From positions 1 through 64,000 of the forward strand of contig JAYPOZ010000014.1 in NCBI GenBank assembly GCA_038131165.1: a stretch of DNA of 64,000 nt. The letters are read 5' to 3'. Source of the DNA: UBA6544 sp038131165 (GTDB taxonomy: Bacteria > Pseudomonadota > Alphaproteobacteria > UBA8366). The notes under the pieces were generated by a model that worked only from the letters and a program-made list of their open reading frames with translations, had not been told where the DNA came from and did not search any database. Shown here piece after piece: positions 16,388-25,738 of the stretch. Each line of letters begins with the position of its first letter. Position 1 is the stretch's first letter. A program made the position numbers and the translations under genes.

Positions 16388-18429
16388 GTGCTCTGCTCCA
16401 TAATCAGATTGCCGATGTCGTCGACCGTTGCATGGTGGTTGGGCGGAACGATCGTGGTCGAGCTCATTTCCTCGACCACCGCCGGGCCGGCGATGCTTGT
16501 GCCCGGCGTCAGTTGCGCGCGGTCGTGGACCGCCGCTTGCTGCCACCCGCCATTGGCGCCGAAGTGGACCTGCCGCCGGTCGATGACGCTTTCCATCCCC
16601 GCCTGTCCTTCGGCGCTCCGCATCGGCGGCTTCGGGGCCACGCCGACCGCTTCCAGTCGGCAGTTCACGATTTCGACGATGCGCTCCTGAATGTCGTAGC
16701 TGTATTGCGCCTTGTGCTCGGCGTGGAACGCGGCGATGAAAGTCGTCAGGGAGACATCGGAAATCGGCCGGTCGAACTCGACCCGGACCTCGAAGCTTTG
16801 GCCCTCGTAGCGCGCTTCGACATAGCGGCGGAAGACGCGAGACGCTGTCGGCACATCATCGGCGGCCAACCACTCTTCGGCTTGCTTCTCCAGCATGGCG
16901 AAGGCGTCCGACACCTTTTCCCAGCCGGCATCATCGGCGCGGCTGAGCACGGTACGCACGAAGTCGAAGGTGAGGTCGGAGAGGAGGATGCCGCGCGCGC
17001 AGAGGGTGCCCGGCTCTCTCGGCACCAGAATGCGGCCGCAGCCGACCTCGTCATTGACGTCGGTTGCCAGCAAGGGGCCAGCGCCGCCATAAGCGAAGAG
17101 CGCGAAATCCGCCGGATTGTGTCCCTTGGCCGACGCGACGGAGCGGATTGCCCGCGCAATGCCGGATGCCGCCACGCGGATGATACCGATTGCCGCCTCT
17201 TCGACGGAGAGTCCGAGCGGTGCGGCGATCTTGTCGGCGATGGCGCTACGGGCGGCGTCCGCGTCCATGGCCATGCGACCGCCCAGCAGGGCGCCCGGAT
17301 TGAGGCGGCCGAGTACGATGTTGGCGTCGGTGAGCGTTACGTCCTCGCCGCCGCGGCCGTACGCAACGGGTCCGGGATCGGCGCCGGCGCTGTGCGGACC
17401 GACCTTGAGCGCTCCGCCGCCGTCGATCCAGGCGATGCTGCCGCCGCCCGCGCCGATGGCGTTGACGTCGATGGCGGGGGATTTGACGGGATGGCCGGCG
17501 ACTGTGCGCTCCGATGTGAAGAGGGGCCGACCGTCCAGCACGAGCGAGACGTCGGTACTGGTGCCGCCGACGTCGAAGGCGAGGATGTCGGGTTGTCCCG
17601 AGGCTTTCGCGACGGCCGCCGCGCCGACAACGCCGGCGGCGGGGCCGGAGAGACAGGTGCGTACCGGAAACGTGGCTGCCGCGTCGACAGTCAGCAGCCC
17701 GCCGTTCGAATGGATGATATAGGGGGGGCGGTCGATGCCGGCAGCCGAGATGCGATTTTCGAAACGGCCGATATAGGCCTGCATCCGGGGGCCGACATAG
17801 GCATTGACCGCCGTGGTCGAGCTCCGCTCGTACTCCCGGAATTCGGACAACACCTCGCTGGAAAGGCTGACGAAGGCATCGGGAAGAATGCGCCGGACGA
17901 TCTCGCCGGCTTGGCGTTCGTGTGCCGGGAACTGGTAGGAATGCAGGAAGCAAATCGCGACCGCGCCAATCCCGGCGTCGCGCAATTGTATCGCGGCGTC
18001 TTCCACCGCTTGCAGATCGAGCGGAGTGAGGACGGTGCCGTCGACGGCGATCCGTTCCGGTATTTCCAGCCGGTGGGCCCGGCGCGCGAGAGGTTCCGGC
18101 CGGGTCACCTCATAGTCGTAGAGATGCGGGCGGATCTGGCGGGCGATCTCCAGGACGTCGCGGAAGCCCTTTGTGGTCAGCAGACCAATGCTCGGTGCGC
18201 GACGCTCCAGAAGCATATTGAGAGCCACGGTCGTGCCGTGGCCAAGATAGATGATCTCTCCCGGATCGACGCCGTGTGTCCGGATTAACTCCGCGAGGCC
18301 CGTCTCGACGGCCTCCGACGGATCGCCCGGTGTCGAGGGAGTCTTGTGGTAGTGGAGGCGGCCTTCCCGTTCGTCGAGCAGGGTGAAATCCGTGAAGGTG
18401 CCGCCGACGTCAACGCCGATCCTGTACAT
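16384..18429 (-). CDS. hyuA: Hydantoinase A / oxoprolinase alpha family protein
   Basis: A 681-residue ATP-binding subunit of the hydantoinase/oxoprolinase family with an actin-like ATPase fold. The N-terminal phosphate loop reads IGVDVGGTFTDF, the family block YLGHGTTVALNMLLERR follows, and the second ATP motif is AFDVGGTSTDVSLV near the middle; FALFAYGGAGP is also present. Together with HyuB it should hydrolyse a cyclic amide or carboxylate a ketone with ATP. The ATG at 18429 is preferred over a TTG one codon earlier. The gene lies 21 bases after the SDR gene and overlaps hyuB, forming a three-gene unit transcribed from near 19254. Confidence 0.92.
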   Translation of the reverse strand: MYRIGVDVGGTFTDFTLLDEREGRLHYHKTPSTPGDPSEAVETGLAELIRTHGVDPGEIIYLGHGTTVALNMLLERRAPSIGLLTTKGFRDVLEIARQIRPHLYDYEVTRPEPLARRAHRLEIPERIAVDGTVLTPLDLQAVEDAAIQLRDAGIGAVAICFLHSYQFPAHERQAGEIVRRILPDAFVSLSSEVLSEFREYERSSTTAVNAYVGPRMQAYIGRFENRISAAGIDRPPYIIHSNGGLLTVDAAATFPVRTCLSGPAAGVVGAAAVAKASGQPDILAFDVGGTSTDVSLVLDGRPLFTSERTVAGHPVKSPAIDVNAIGAGGGSIAWIDGGGALKVGPHSAGADPGPVAYGRGGEDVTLTDANIVLGRLNPGALLGGRMAMDADAARSAIADKIAAPLGLSVEEAAIGIIRVAASGIARAIRSVASAKGHNPADFALFAYGGAGPLLATDVNDEVGCGRILVPREPGTLCARGILLSDLTFDFVRTVLSRADDAGWEKVSDAFAMLEKQAEEWLAADDVPTASRVFRRYVEARYEGQSFEVRVEFDRPISDVSLTTFIAAFHAEHKAQYSYDIQERIVEIVNCRLEAVGVAPKPPMRSAEGQAGMESVIDRRQVHFGANGGWQQAAVHDRAQLTPGTSIAGPAVVEEMSSTTIVPPNHHATVDDIGNLIMEQST

Positions 18430-18450
18430 CAAACTCTTTCCGAAATGCGG

Positions 18451-19254
18451 TTAGCGGATGGTCCAACCGCCATCGACGGTGAAGGCGGCCCCACGCATCG
18501 CGTCGCCCGCGTCGCTGCAGAGATAGACCGCCGCGGCGGCGATCTCTTCCACCGTAATGAAACGTTTGAAGGCTTGGTGGTAGGGCATTTTCTGTTCGAG
18601 GTATTCGTCGATCACGTCTTCCTTCGAATTTCCACGCTCCGCCGCAAAAGCATCGATCCGATGCTCGCTCAAATTGGTCCGGACCGTACCGGGACAGATC
18701 GCATTGCAGGTCACGCCCGTCATGATCGTCTCCAATGCCACCGCCCGGGTCAGACCCATGATGGCGTGTTTGGAGGCGGTGTATCCGCTGGTGTTCGGCG
18801 ACGTGATCTGCGCGTTCACCGAGGCGGTATTGATGATCCGGCCCCAATTGCGCCGTTTCATCTGCGGCAGGACCATTTGGGTGGTGAGCATCGCGGAGGT
18901 GACGTTGACCGCAAACATGTCGTTCCAGACATCGAGCGGAAATTCCTCGACCGGGGCGCGGTGCTGCATTCCGGCGTTATTGATCAGGATATCGATCTTG
19001 CCGAACGTCTTGTCGGCGGTGTCGATCATCGCCTTGATTTCGTCCGGTTTGCGCATGTCGGCGCCATGATAGAGAGCCTGCACCCCGAAGTCGGCTTCGA
19101 TCGCGGCGCGCGCGGCCTCGATTTCGGTGGAATCGCCGAAACCGTTCAGCAGCACATCGCAACCCTCTTTCGCCAGGGCGCGGGCGTAGCCGAGGCCGAT
19201 GCCGCTTGTAGAACCTGTGATGACTGCCGCTTTACCGTCTAGAAATCCGCCCAT
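18451..19254 (-). CDS. 3-hydroxybutyrate dehydrogenase-like SDR
   Basis: A 267-residue short-chain dehydrogenase. The nucleotide motif is TGSTSGIGLGYARALA, followed by the block LLNGFGD..EIEAARAAIEADFGVQALYHGADM that is typical of bacterial 3-hydroxybutyrate dehydrogenases. The catalytic serine lies in NTASVNA and the YxxxK pair in SGYTASKHAIMG. The likely reaction is NAD-dependent interconversion of 3-hydroxybutyrate and acetoacetate, fitting the PHB depolymerase at 7167-8417, although here it is the first gene of the hydantoinase unit, so another hydroxy acid is possible. Length and motifs are complete. Confidence 0.75.
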   Translation of the reverse strand: MGGFLDGKAAVITGSTSGIGLGYARALAKEGCDVLLNGFGDSTEIEAARAAIEADFGVQALYHGADMRKPDEIKAMIDTADKTFGKIDILINNAGMQHRAPVEEFPLDVWNDMFAVNVTSAMLTTQMVLPQMKRRNWGRIINTASVNAQITSPNTSGYTASKHAIMGLTRAVALETIMTGVTCNAICPGTVRTNLSEHRIDAFAAERGNSKEDVIDEYLEQKMPYHQAFKRFITVEEIAAAAVYLCSDAGDAMRGAAFTVDGGWTIR

Positions 19255-19427
19255 GTGCCTCTGTCCATGTTAATTCTTCCAGCGTGAAACAAAGCTATGT
19301 CGCAGGGCGCGTGGGGAAACGGGAACTACGGACCTGCCGGCCTTCGCCGTCGGTCACTTAAAAGAATCCGATACGTTCTGGCGTGCGTCTTGATAGACTG
19401 ACTACAGCTGCTTTGAAGGAGAATGCG

Positions 19428-20429
19428 ATGGGCGAGCGCCCGCTGACCGTGCTGACGCACCGGGTTTTTCCGGAGACGCTCGCGATGTTGGCCGATTGGA
19501 CCGATCTTGTGACCAATGACAGCGACGGGACTCTTCCGCCCGATGAGCTTCTCCGGCGGTGCCGGAGCGCCGACGCGATGATGGCATTTATGCCGGACTG
19601 CGTCGATGCGGCGTTTCTTTCCGCCTGCCCGAAGCTGAAGGTGATCGCCTGTGCGCTCAAGGGGTACGACAATTTCGATGTCGAGGCCTGCAGCCGGCAG
19701 GGCGTTTGGGTGACCATCGTTGACGATCTGTTGACCGTGCCGACGGCGGAGCTTGCGATCGGTCTGCTGATCGGTGTGGCGCGGCACGTCATGACGGGCG
19801 ATCGGGAAATCCGCGGCGGAAGCTTCACGGGCTGGCGGCCGACGCTCTACGGCATCGGGTTGGCCGGCCGGACGGTCGGGATCGTCGGCATGGGCAAGGT
19901 CGGGCAAGCCATCGCGCAGCGCCTCAAGGGCTTCGATGCCGAACTGATTTACGCGGACGCCCGGCCACTCGACCCGGTAACCCAGGCCGTCCTGGACCTG
20001 ACGCGGACCGGCTTCGAGGAACTGATCTGCCGTGCCGATTTCATCATCGTGGCTACGCCGTTGACGGAAGGGACATTACATCTGATCGATGCCAGCGCTC
20101 TGCGGATGATGAAACCGGGGGCTATTCTGGTAAATCCCGGACGCGGGTCCGTGGTCGACGAGGAAGCGGTCGCGGGCGCGCTCTCCGATGGTCAGCTGGC
20201 CGCCTATGCCGCCGATGTCTTCGAGTTCGAGGACTGGGCGCGCTCCGACCGCCCGCGCGCCATTCCGGAATCCTTGCTCGCGTTGACCGAGAAGACGCTG
20301 TTTACGCCGCATATCGGCTCGGCGGTGGTCGAGGTGCGCAAGGCCATCGAAGCGGAAGCCGCGACAAGCATATTGGAGGCGCTGCGGGGAGACCGCCCGA
20401 CGGGCGCCGTCAACGACGTGGCTTCGTGA
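19428..20429 (+). CDS. ptxD: Phosphite (phosphonate) dehydrogenase-like D-hydroxyacid dehydrogenase
   Basis: A 333-residue D-2-hydroxyacid dehydrogenase family protein that matches remembered Pseudomonas PtxD along its length: RRCRSADAMMAFMP, CALKGYDNFDVEAC, LLTVPTAELAIGL, NPGRGSVVDEEAV, AADVFEFEDWAR and LFTPHIGSAV. The NAD motif is G154-M-G156-K-V-G159. Residues equivalent to the PtxD catalytic set are present: K78, R239, E268 and H295, and the substrate-pocket W and Y of GWRPTLYG. This predicts NAD-dependent oxidation of phosphite to phosphate. AAGGAG 6 bases upstream supports the ATG at 19428. Unlike known ptx operons, no phosphite transporter or LysR regulator is adjacent, so a different 2-hydroxyacid substrate remains possible. 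Confidence 0.72.
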   Translation: MGERPLTVLTHRVFPETLAMLADWTDLVTNDSDGTLPPDELLRRCRSADAMMAFMPDCVDAAFLSACPKLKVIACALKGYDNFDVEACSRQGVWVTIVDDLLTVPTAELAIGLLIGVARHVMTGDREIRGGSFTGWRPTLYGIGLAGRTVGIVGMGKVGQAIAQRLKGFDAELIYADARPLDPVTQAVLDLTRTGFEELICRADFIIVATPLTEGTLHLIDASALRMMKPGAILVNPGRGSVVDEEAVAGALSDGQLAAYAADVFEFEDWARSDRPRAIPESLLALTEKTLFTPHIGSAVVEVRKAIEAEAATSILEALRGDRPTGAVNDVAS

Positions 20430-20509
20430 TCACGGAGTTTTGCTTGGATTGAGGGACCCTCTCTCCGGCATAAAGCCTCAAGTCGATTCAGGTGTTGGAG
20501 GATAGAATC

Positions 20510-21409
20510 ATGCGAAACGTTTTATTGGGCGCGGTGATCGCGGTGGCCGGTGTCTTTGCGTCACATTCCGCCTCTGCGCAAGATATGAAGGACGTGCAGA
20601 TAGAGGCTGCCGATCTAGGGAACGGCATCCACATGTTGATGGGGCGCGGCGGCAATATCGGCCTGTCGGCGGGCGAAGACGGTGTCTTCATGATCGACGA
20701 TCAGTTCGCACCCCTGACGCCGAAAATCCTGGCGGCGGTCGCAAAGATTTCGGAAAAACCGGTTCGTTTCGTGCTGAATACCCATTGGCATTTCGATCAT
20801 ACCGGAGGCAACGAGAATCTCGGCAAAGCGGGTGTGGCCATCGTCGCGCACGACAATGTCCGAAAACTGATGAGCGCCGACCAATTCCTGCAAGCCTTCG
20901 GGCGCAAGGTGCCGGCTGCGCTGAAAGCGGCCCTTCCGGTTGTCACCTTTTCCGATGGCGTGACGTTCCATCTCAATGGCGAGACGATCCGGGTGTTCCA
21001 TGCGCCCGCCGCGCATACGGGGGGCGATTCGGTCGTGCATTTCGTCGAGGCCGACGTCGTCCATATGGGCGACACTTATTTCAATGGACGTTATCCTTTC
21101 ATCGATTTCCAGCATGGCGGCAGTATCGACGGCATGGTGTCGATTGCCGACAAGGTGCTGGCGATGGCAGGGCCGGAGACCAAGATCATTCCGGGGCACG
21201 GGCCCCTCTCGAACAAGACAGAGCTGAAGGCGTATCGCGACATGCTGGAGAACATCGGCAAGCGATTGGCGGCCGCCCTGGCGGAAGGCAAGACCTTGGA
21301 AGACCTCTATGCGGCAAGCCCGACCGCGGAGTTCGATGCCGAGTGGGGCAACGGCTTTCTCAAGCCGAAAAAGTTTCTGGAAATCGTTTATACCGGGATG
21401 AAGCAATAA
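20510..21409 (+). CDS. Exported metallo-beta-lactamase-fold hydrolase
   Basis: A 299-residue MBL-fold protein with a Sec signal peptide (hydrophobic residues 3-15, cleavage near ASA-QDM), hence periplasmic. The dinuclear metal motif is complete as H92-x-H94-x-D96-H97 in THWHFDHTGG, with the further histidine in AAHTGGDSVV, the bridging aspartate in HMGDTYF and the last histidine in IPGHGPL. This subgroup (quinoprotein relay/SoxH-like) includes hydrolases of unknown substrate; antibiotic resistance is not implied. GGAGG before the ATG at 20510 fixes the start over an upstream GTG. It follows the PtxD-like gene by 80 bases. Confidence 0.85.
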   Translation: MRNVLLGAVIAVAGVFASHSASAQDMKDVQIEAADLGNGIHMLMGRGGNIGLSAGEDGVFMIDDQFAPLTPKILAAVAKISEKPVRFVLNTHWHFDHTGGNENLGKAGVAIVAHDNVRKLMSADQFLQAFGRKVPAALKAALPVVTFSDGVTFHLNGETIRVFHAPAAHTGGDSVVHFVEADVVHMGDTYFNGRYPFIDFQHGGSIDGMVSIADKVLAMAGPETKIIPGHGPLSNKTELKAYRDMLENIGKRLAAALAEGKTLEDLYAASPTAEFDAEWGNGFLKPKKFLEIVYTGMKQ

Positions 21410-21428
21410 CGGTTCGGCGCCGGGCGCA

Positions 21429-22115
21429 TTACCGACGCACCGCAGCGGCCGCGCGGTGGCGCGCGGCCCAGGCTTCGGCCTCTGCGTCGTCCGGCGCCTG
21501 GCCGAATTCGCCCTCGAGATAAATTTCGACCATGCGCCACATGGCGAAAACATGGCCATTTTCGGCGGCGCGCCGCGTCCATCTGAAGGCTTCCGCGTCG
21601 GATTTCCGAACGTCGAGGCCTTGCGTGTAGTAGCGGACCATATCGTACATGGCGACGATGCTGCCGAGTGCGGCGGCGCGTTCGGTGAAGGCGCGGGCCT
21701 CCGCGTTGCGTCCGATGTGTGTATAGATGAGTGCCGCCGTTTGCAGCGTCGGCACGTGTTTTGGCCGTGATTCCAGCGCCCGCAGGATTGGCGAGAGCGC
21801 CTCATCGTACCGGCGGATAAAGCCGAGGGTTCCGGCGTAAGCGTAGTTCGCGGCCCAGTCGCGAGGCGCCAGTCGCACGATCCTGGCCTGAATGCCGGCG
21901 GCTTCGTCGAATTGGCCGTTGTCGATCAGCGCGCGGGCGAATTGACGAAGAAGCGGCAGGTGGTCGGGTCGCTCGGCGACGGCCTGCCGGCAGGCCGCCA
22001 GAGCCTTGTCATCGGTCCCGGCCGAGCAGCTGTCGCCAGCCTCCGGTCCGGCTTTGACAGGAATGACCCGCAGCATGAGGGTTAAAGCGATGACGATGAA
22101 GCAGCGCATTTTCAT
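21429..22115 (-). CDS. Secreted TPR/Sel1-like repeat protein
   Basis: A 228-residue protein with an N-terminal signal peptide (residues 3-20, cleavage near VKA-GPE) followed by tetratricopeptide-type helical repeats between about residues 40 and 140 and a Sel1-like segment toward the C terminus (AMYDMVRYYTQGLDVRKSDAEAFRWTRRAAENGH). Such repeats mediate protein contacts in the periplasm or envelope. No catalytic motif is seen. It is convergent with the MBL gene, 20 bases apart, and no ribosome site is obvious, so the start could be the second methionine at 22109. The function is unknown. Confidence 0.7.
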   Translation of the reverse strand: MKMRCFIVIALTLMLRVIPVKAGPEAGDSCSAGTDDKALAACRQAVAERPDHLPLLRQFARALIDNGQFDEAAGIQARIVRLAPRDWAANYAYAGTLGFIRRYDEALSPILRALESRPKHVPTLQTAALIYTHIGRNAEARAFTERAAALGSIVAMYDMVRYYTQGLDVRKSDAEAFRWTRRAAENGHVFAMWRMVEIYLEGEFGQAPDDAEAEAWAARHRAAAAVRR

Positions 22116-22245
22116 GCCGTTTATCTAAGCATAAGACCATTGTTCCGGATAGCGGTCGGGATAACGAAGATTTCACTTGTTCGCGGCTCATGGCTCCATA
22201 GGTTCAAGAATGTGGATGCAATACTCATTTTTCGAGGAGAGCTCG

Positions 22246-22947
22246 ATGGCCAGTGGTGGGAATGTTTTGATCGTGGGTGTGGGAAGCGGCCTGAGCGCGT
22301 CGCTCGCGCGGCTTTGTCGCAAGGACGGCATGAACGTGGCGCTTGCCGCGCGCAATACCGATAAGCTGAGCGGTCTGGCGGCGGAGACCGATGCGAAAAC
22401 CTACGCCTGCGACGCGAGCGACCCGGCTGCGGTCGAGACGCTTTTCAAGGATGTGACGGCGGATATCGGCGAGCCGGATTTGGTCGTCTATAACGCCAGT
22501 GCCCGGGTCCGGGGCGCGGTCGAAGAGATCGACCCCATTGCGGTTCACAAGGCCCTCGACGTCTTGTGCTTCGGCGGATTTCTTGTCGGCCAGCAAGCGG
22601 CAAAACAGATGAAGGCGCGGGGAAGCGGCACGATCCTGTTCACCGGAGCCTCGGCGAGCACCAAGGGATATAAGAACTCTTCCTGTTTCGCGATGGGCAA
22701 GTTCGGATTGCGCGGATTGTGCCAAAGCATGGCCCGCGAATTGGCGCCGCAGAACGTGCACGTCGCGCATTTCGTCATCGATGGTGGCATCAATGCGGGC
22801 GCGGGTGATGAGCGGGCCGCGAAACTGGGACCGGACGGCACGCTCGATCCCGACGCGATCGCCGAAACTTATCTCCACGTGCATCGCCAACACAGGAGCG
22901 CCTGGACCTGGGAGGTCGAACTGCGCCCCTGGGTGGAGAACTTCTAG
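22246..22947 (+). CDS. SDR-family protein with Phe replacing the catalytic Tyr
   Basis: A 233-residue short-chain dehydrogenase-like protein. The nucleotide motif is modified (VGVGSGLSASLARL in place of TGxxxGIG), the serine region is LFTGASASTKG, and the expected YxxxK reads F148-A-M-G-K152. Loss of the tyrosine hydroxyl argues against a classical dehydrogenase mechanism, although a recalled subgroup of SDRs shares FxxxK. The ATG at 22246 has a strong GAGGAGAG site; the 23 residues upstream in the same frame are not conserved. Monocistronic. It could bind NAD(P) as a reductase of unusual mechanism or as a sensor; the role is unknown. Confidence 0.75.
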   Translation: MASGGNVLIVGVGSGLSASLARLCRKDGMNVALAARNTDKLSGLAAETDAKTYACDASDPAAVETLFKDVTADIGEPDLVVYNASARVRGAVEEIDPIAVHKALDVLCFGGFLVGQQAAKQMKARGSGTILFTGASASTKGYKNSSCFAMGKFGLRGLCQSMARELAPQNVHVAHFVIDGGINAGAGDERAAKLGPDGTLDPDAIAETYLHVHRQHRSAWTWEVELRPWVENF

Positions 22948-22971
22948 CGGAGTCCGGCGACTACGAGGGCT

Positions 22972-24255
22972 TCAGTGCTCGTAGAACTCGATCTGCCATT
23001 CCATGTCGTCTTCGGTGAGCGGATATTGATTGCCGCCGCGCGCGCGCAACAAGGAGTTGGTGCGCACTTTGCCGACCTTCTGCTGCATCTTGACGGCGGC
23101 ACGCATGCTCATGCCAGCTTTCCAGCAGAGCGATGTCACCGCCTTGCCGCTGCCCGAGCCTAACATCTTGGCGACTACCTCCGAAGGTAAGCCCGACATA
23201 TGGGCAAGCGAATAGCGGACGAAATGATGGTCGCTTAGATCGACGGCCTTGGTGACGACCTGTTCCGAGAGTTTGCCCTGTTTGAAGAGCTTCTCGGCGC
23301 GCTCCATTGCCTTGGAACGCGCCTTGTCGTCGTCGGTCTCCAGCAATTCGTTGGAATCGATGCGCTTGCGCACCTCCATACGCATTTCCTGGACGACCTC
23401 GTCAGCGACGTCGTTCTTCTCGATCAGACGTTCGAAGAGCGAGGCGCTGACGAAATTGGCGATGCGACGGATCGTGCGGACCGGCAAATTGCCGCGATCG
23501 ACCAGCGGCGGGTGCCATTCCTCATGACCTTCGGCCTCGATGGCGATCAAATCGATCGCCTTTTCGCTGATCTTCGCACTCTTATTCTTCAGCAGCGCGG
23601 GGATGGCATTCTCGTCGCCGCTTTCGATGATCGCGTCGATGACTTCCGGCGCAAGTTCCTTGCGCCGCGCGACCGAAGTCATGGCGCCGCTTTCGATCCC
23701 GAGCGCCACGATCTCCAGCAGGTCGCGGTCGCTTAGCAGTGGCGAATATTCCAAAACGGGGGCGGAGACCGTGGATTCGGCATCTTCGGCCAAGCGGCGC
23801 ACGATGTTCTTCGGGATATTCCGGGCGTGCTTGATTTCGTCGGAGACAATCGCCCGAACGTCGCGGATTTGGTCACGGGCAAGCGTGTCTAGGATATCCA
23901 GCGCCATTTTCGAGAGCTTGTCCTGTTGGTTGACGGAAATATCCGGCAGCAGCCGTCCGAGTTTGTGGGCCAGCTCCTTGCGCACTTCCTCGTCGGGGTC
24001 GGTTGCAAGGATGATGTCCGCCTGCAGCGGCGTGCCGTCGTTGTCCGCGATCTCCCGGCGCACCAAGGGGTCTTTGTCGTTCGCGAGGTAATAGAGGATT
24101 TCCGGCTCCATATCCTCGTGCATGGCAAGGTCGCGCCGTTCGGCAGCGCCGCCTTTCTCAAGGATGGCCTTGGCTTGATCGTAGCTCGGCCGTTTTCCTT
24201 TCGGCTTCTTTTTGCGCTGTTTGCGCCGCCTTTTCCCGAGAACCCAACCGAGCAT
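22972..24255 (-). CDS. DUF2336 domain protein (HEAT-like repeats)
   Basis: A 427-residue protein typical of Alphaproteobacteria. After a strongly basic N terminus (GKRRRKQRKKKPKGKR) it consists of short helical repeats in which phrases such as VRREIAD and VRKELAHKLGRLL recur, as in the DUF2336 family of HEAT-like proteins. No enzyme motif, signal peptide or membrane segment is seen. The basic start could bind nucleic acid or membrane phospholipid; this is a guess. It is transcribed alone, convergent with the SDR gene 24 bases away. The function of the family is unknown. Confidence 0.75.
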   Translation of the reverse strand: MLGWVLGKRRRKQRKKKPKGKRPSYDQAKAILEKGGAAERRDLAMHEDMEPEILYYLANDKDPLVRREIADNDGTPLQADIILATDPDEEVRKELAHKLGRLLPDISVNQQDKLSKMALDILDTLARDQIRDVRAIVSDEIKHARNIPKNIVRRLAEDAESTVSAPVLEYSPLLSDRDLLEIVALGIESGAMTSVARRKELAPEVIDAIIESGDENAIPALLKNKSAKISEKAIDLIAIEAEGHEEWHPPLVDRGNLPVRTIRRIANFVSASLFERLIEKNDVADEVVQEMRMEVRKRIDSNELLETDDDKARSKAMERAEKLFKQGKLSEQVVTKAVDLSDHHFVRYSLAHMSGLPSEVVAKMLGSGSGKAVTSLCWKAGMSMRAAVKMQQKVGKVRTNSLLRARGGNQYPLTEDDMEWQIEFYEH

Positions 24256-24381
24256 CTACGTAACCGCCTGGTCGCTATGTCGTTGCTGCATTGCCAATGT
24301 CGATTCCTTAGCGCGTTCGGAGGACCATCTCAATATATAGAATTTCCGATCCTGCCATTCCTCCGAAGCCCGGCGTCCCGG

Positions 24382-25500
24382 CTATTTAATCGCTGCCATG
24401 ACCTTGGCAATCAAGTCGTCCGTGCGCGATTGCTTGATCCAACGGAAGACGGCCACCAAGTCGAGTTCACGGTCTAGCCAGACGACATTCTGCCCGGCGC
24501 CCAGTGCGAAGAAACTCGACGCAGGCGCGCTGGGGAACAGTGTCCGGCCGGTATTAAGCCACCACATGAAGCCATAATTGGGATTGCAGGGCGAAGGCTC
24601 GCAGAGAGCGTCGATCCAGCCGTCGGCCACGATTTCGCGATCGCCCCAACGGCCATGGTTGAGGATGAGCGAGCCGAACCGAGCATGGTCGCGGCTGCTG
24701 ATCCACAGGCCGCCACCCCAGTGCGCGCCGCCTGGTACCGATTGCATGCGCTTGCCGTCGATCTCGACCCAGGAATTCCTGTAGCCATGCCATTCCCAGG
24801 TCTCGCTGGCGCCGATCGGATCCATGATCGATTCTTTTAGAATCTCCGGCAGCGGCCGCCGAAAGACCTGCATCAGCGAAAGGGCGAGGCGGTTCACCCG
24901 GACGTCGTTGTACTCGTAGAAGGTGCCGGGGCGCTGAAGATCGCGGTGCGTGCCCTTTTTGGAATTGTCCACGCCGGCGCCGACCAGGCGGTTCCGGTCG
25001 ACGAGGTCGGGTTTGTCCCACAAGGTGCCTTCCCATTCGCTGGCTTGCTGCAGGATATGGCGCCACGTTATGTCGCGGTTCTGCTCTGACTCGAATCCGT
25101 CGTCGAGCGCATAGTTGCGCATCGGGTCGTCGATGCTCTCAATCAAGCCTTGCGCGACCGCCACTCCGGCTATGACGCCGAGATAGCTCTTCGTGGCGCT
25201 GAAGGTCATGTCCACGCGTTCGGTCTCCCCCCACGCCGCGGCAAGCTTGCCGTGGCGCAAGATCAGACCATTGGGGTCGCCGCGCGGTTTGGTCGGGCCC
25301 AATACGCCGGCCCATTCCGCCGGCTCCTGCGTGCCCAGCACCGACATCAAGCCTTTCGAGAGATCCCGATCCGCATCGGACTCTTCACTGCGATGGTAGG
25401 AGATGGCCTCCGCGATGGCGTTGCCATCCATGCCGACGTCCGCTGGATTGCTTGCGGTCCAACTCGCGTCGCTCCAGGCGCCCGATGCGGAATCGTTCAT
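24382..25500 (-). CDS. Beta-lactamase-fold serine hydrolase (class C-like)
   Basis: A 372-residue protein of the serine beta-lactamase/esterase superfamily. The nucleophile motif SxxK is seen in TFSATKSYLG near residue 117 and the YxN motif in FYEYNDVRVN; a GxG-type third element lies near the C terminus (ALGAGQNVVWL). No signal peptide is present, so a cytoplasmic esterase or amidase is more likely than a periplasmic beta-lactamase. GAGG lies before the ATG at 25500; a 28-residue upstream extension in frame has no support. The gene is single. Substrate unknown. Confidence 0.85.
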   Translation of the reverse strand: MNDSASGAWSDASWTASNPADVGMDGNAIAEAISYHRSEESDADRDLSKGLMSVLGTQEPAEWAGVLGPTKPRGDPNGLILRHGKLAAAWGETERVDMTFSATKSYLGVIAGVAVAQGLIESIDDPMRNYALDDGFESEQNRDITWRHILQQASEWEGTLWDKPDLVDRNRLVGAGVDNSKKGTHRDLQRPGTFYEYNDVRVNRLALSLMQVFRRPLPEILKESIMDPIGASETWEWHGYRNSWVEIDGKRMQSVPGGAHWGGGLWISSRDHARFGSLILNHGRWGDREIVADGWIDALCEPSPCNPNYGFMWWLNTGRTLFPSAPASSFFALGAGQNVVWLDRELDLVAVFRWIKQSRTDDLIAKVMAAIK

Positions 25501-25738
25501 CTCGTACCTCGTCTTGAATGAAGCTGAATCATGATTGATGGAAATCTTATACGAAGAATGAGCGCTGCGCCATTCGCTCGGCACAGGCCGCCGAAGTTCG
25601 GGGTGGGAGCGACGAGCCGCAGCCTTGTGGCAAAATCGGTCGCTATGTTAACGTCGGTCGGCGAACAGGCGAGACCGGCGATACATTCGGCTGGGGTTTG
25701 TCGTTCATTTGAACGTGAAGAATAACAGGGAGTTCCCA

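Noticed and set aside
14564..16690. A 708-codon plus-strand open frame
   Set aside because: It lies antisense to the hydantoinase B gene, has no recognisable domain, and its composition (rich in Arg, His, Gly, Ala) is that of a GC-rich shadow frame.
16432..18288. A 618-codon plus-strand open frame
   Set aside because: Antisense to hyuA, which has complete ATPase motifs; no ribosome site or known domain in the antisense frame.
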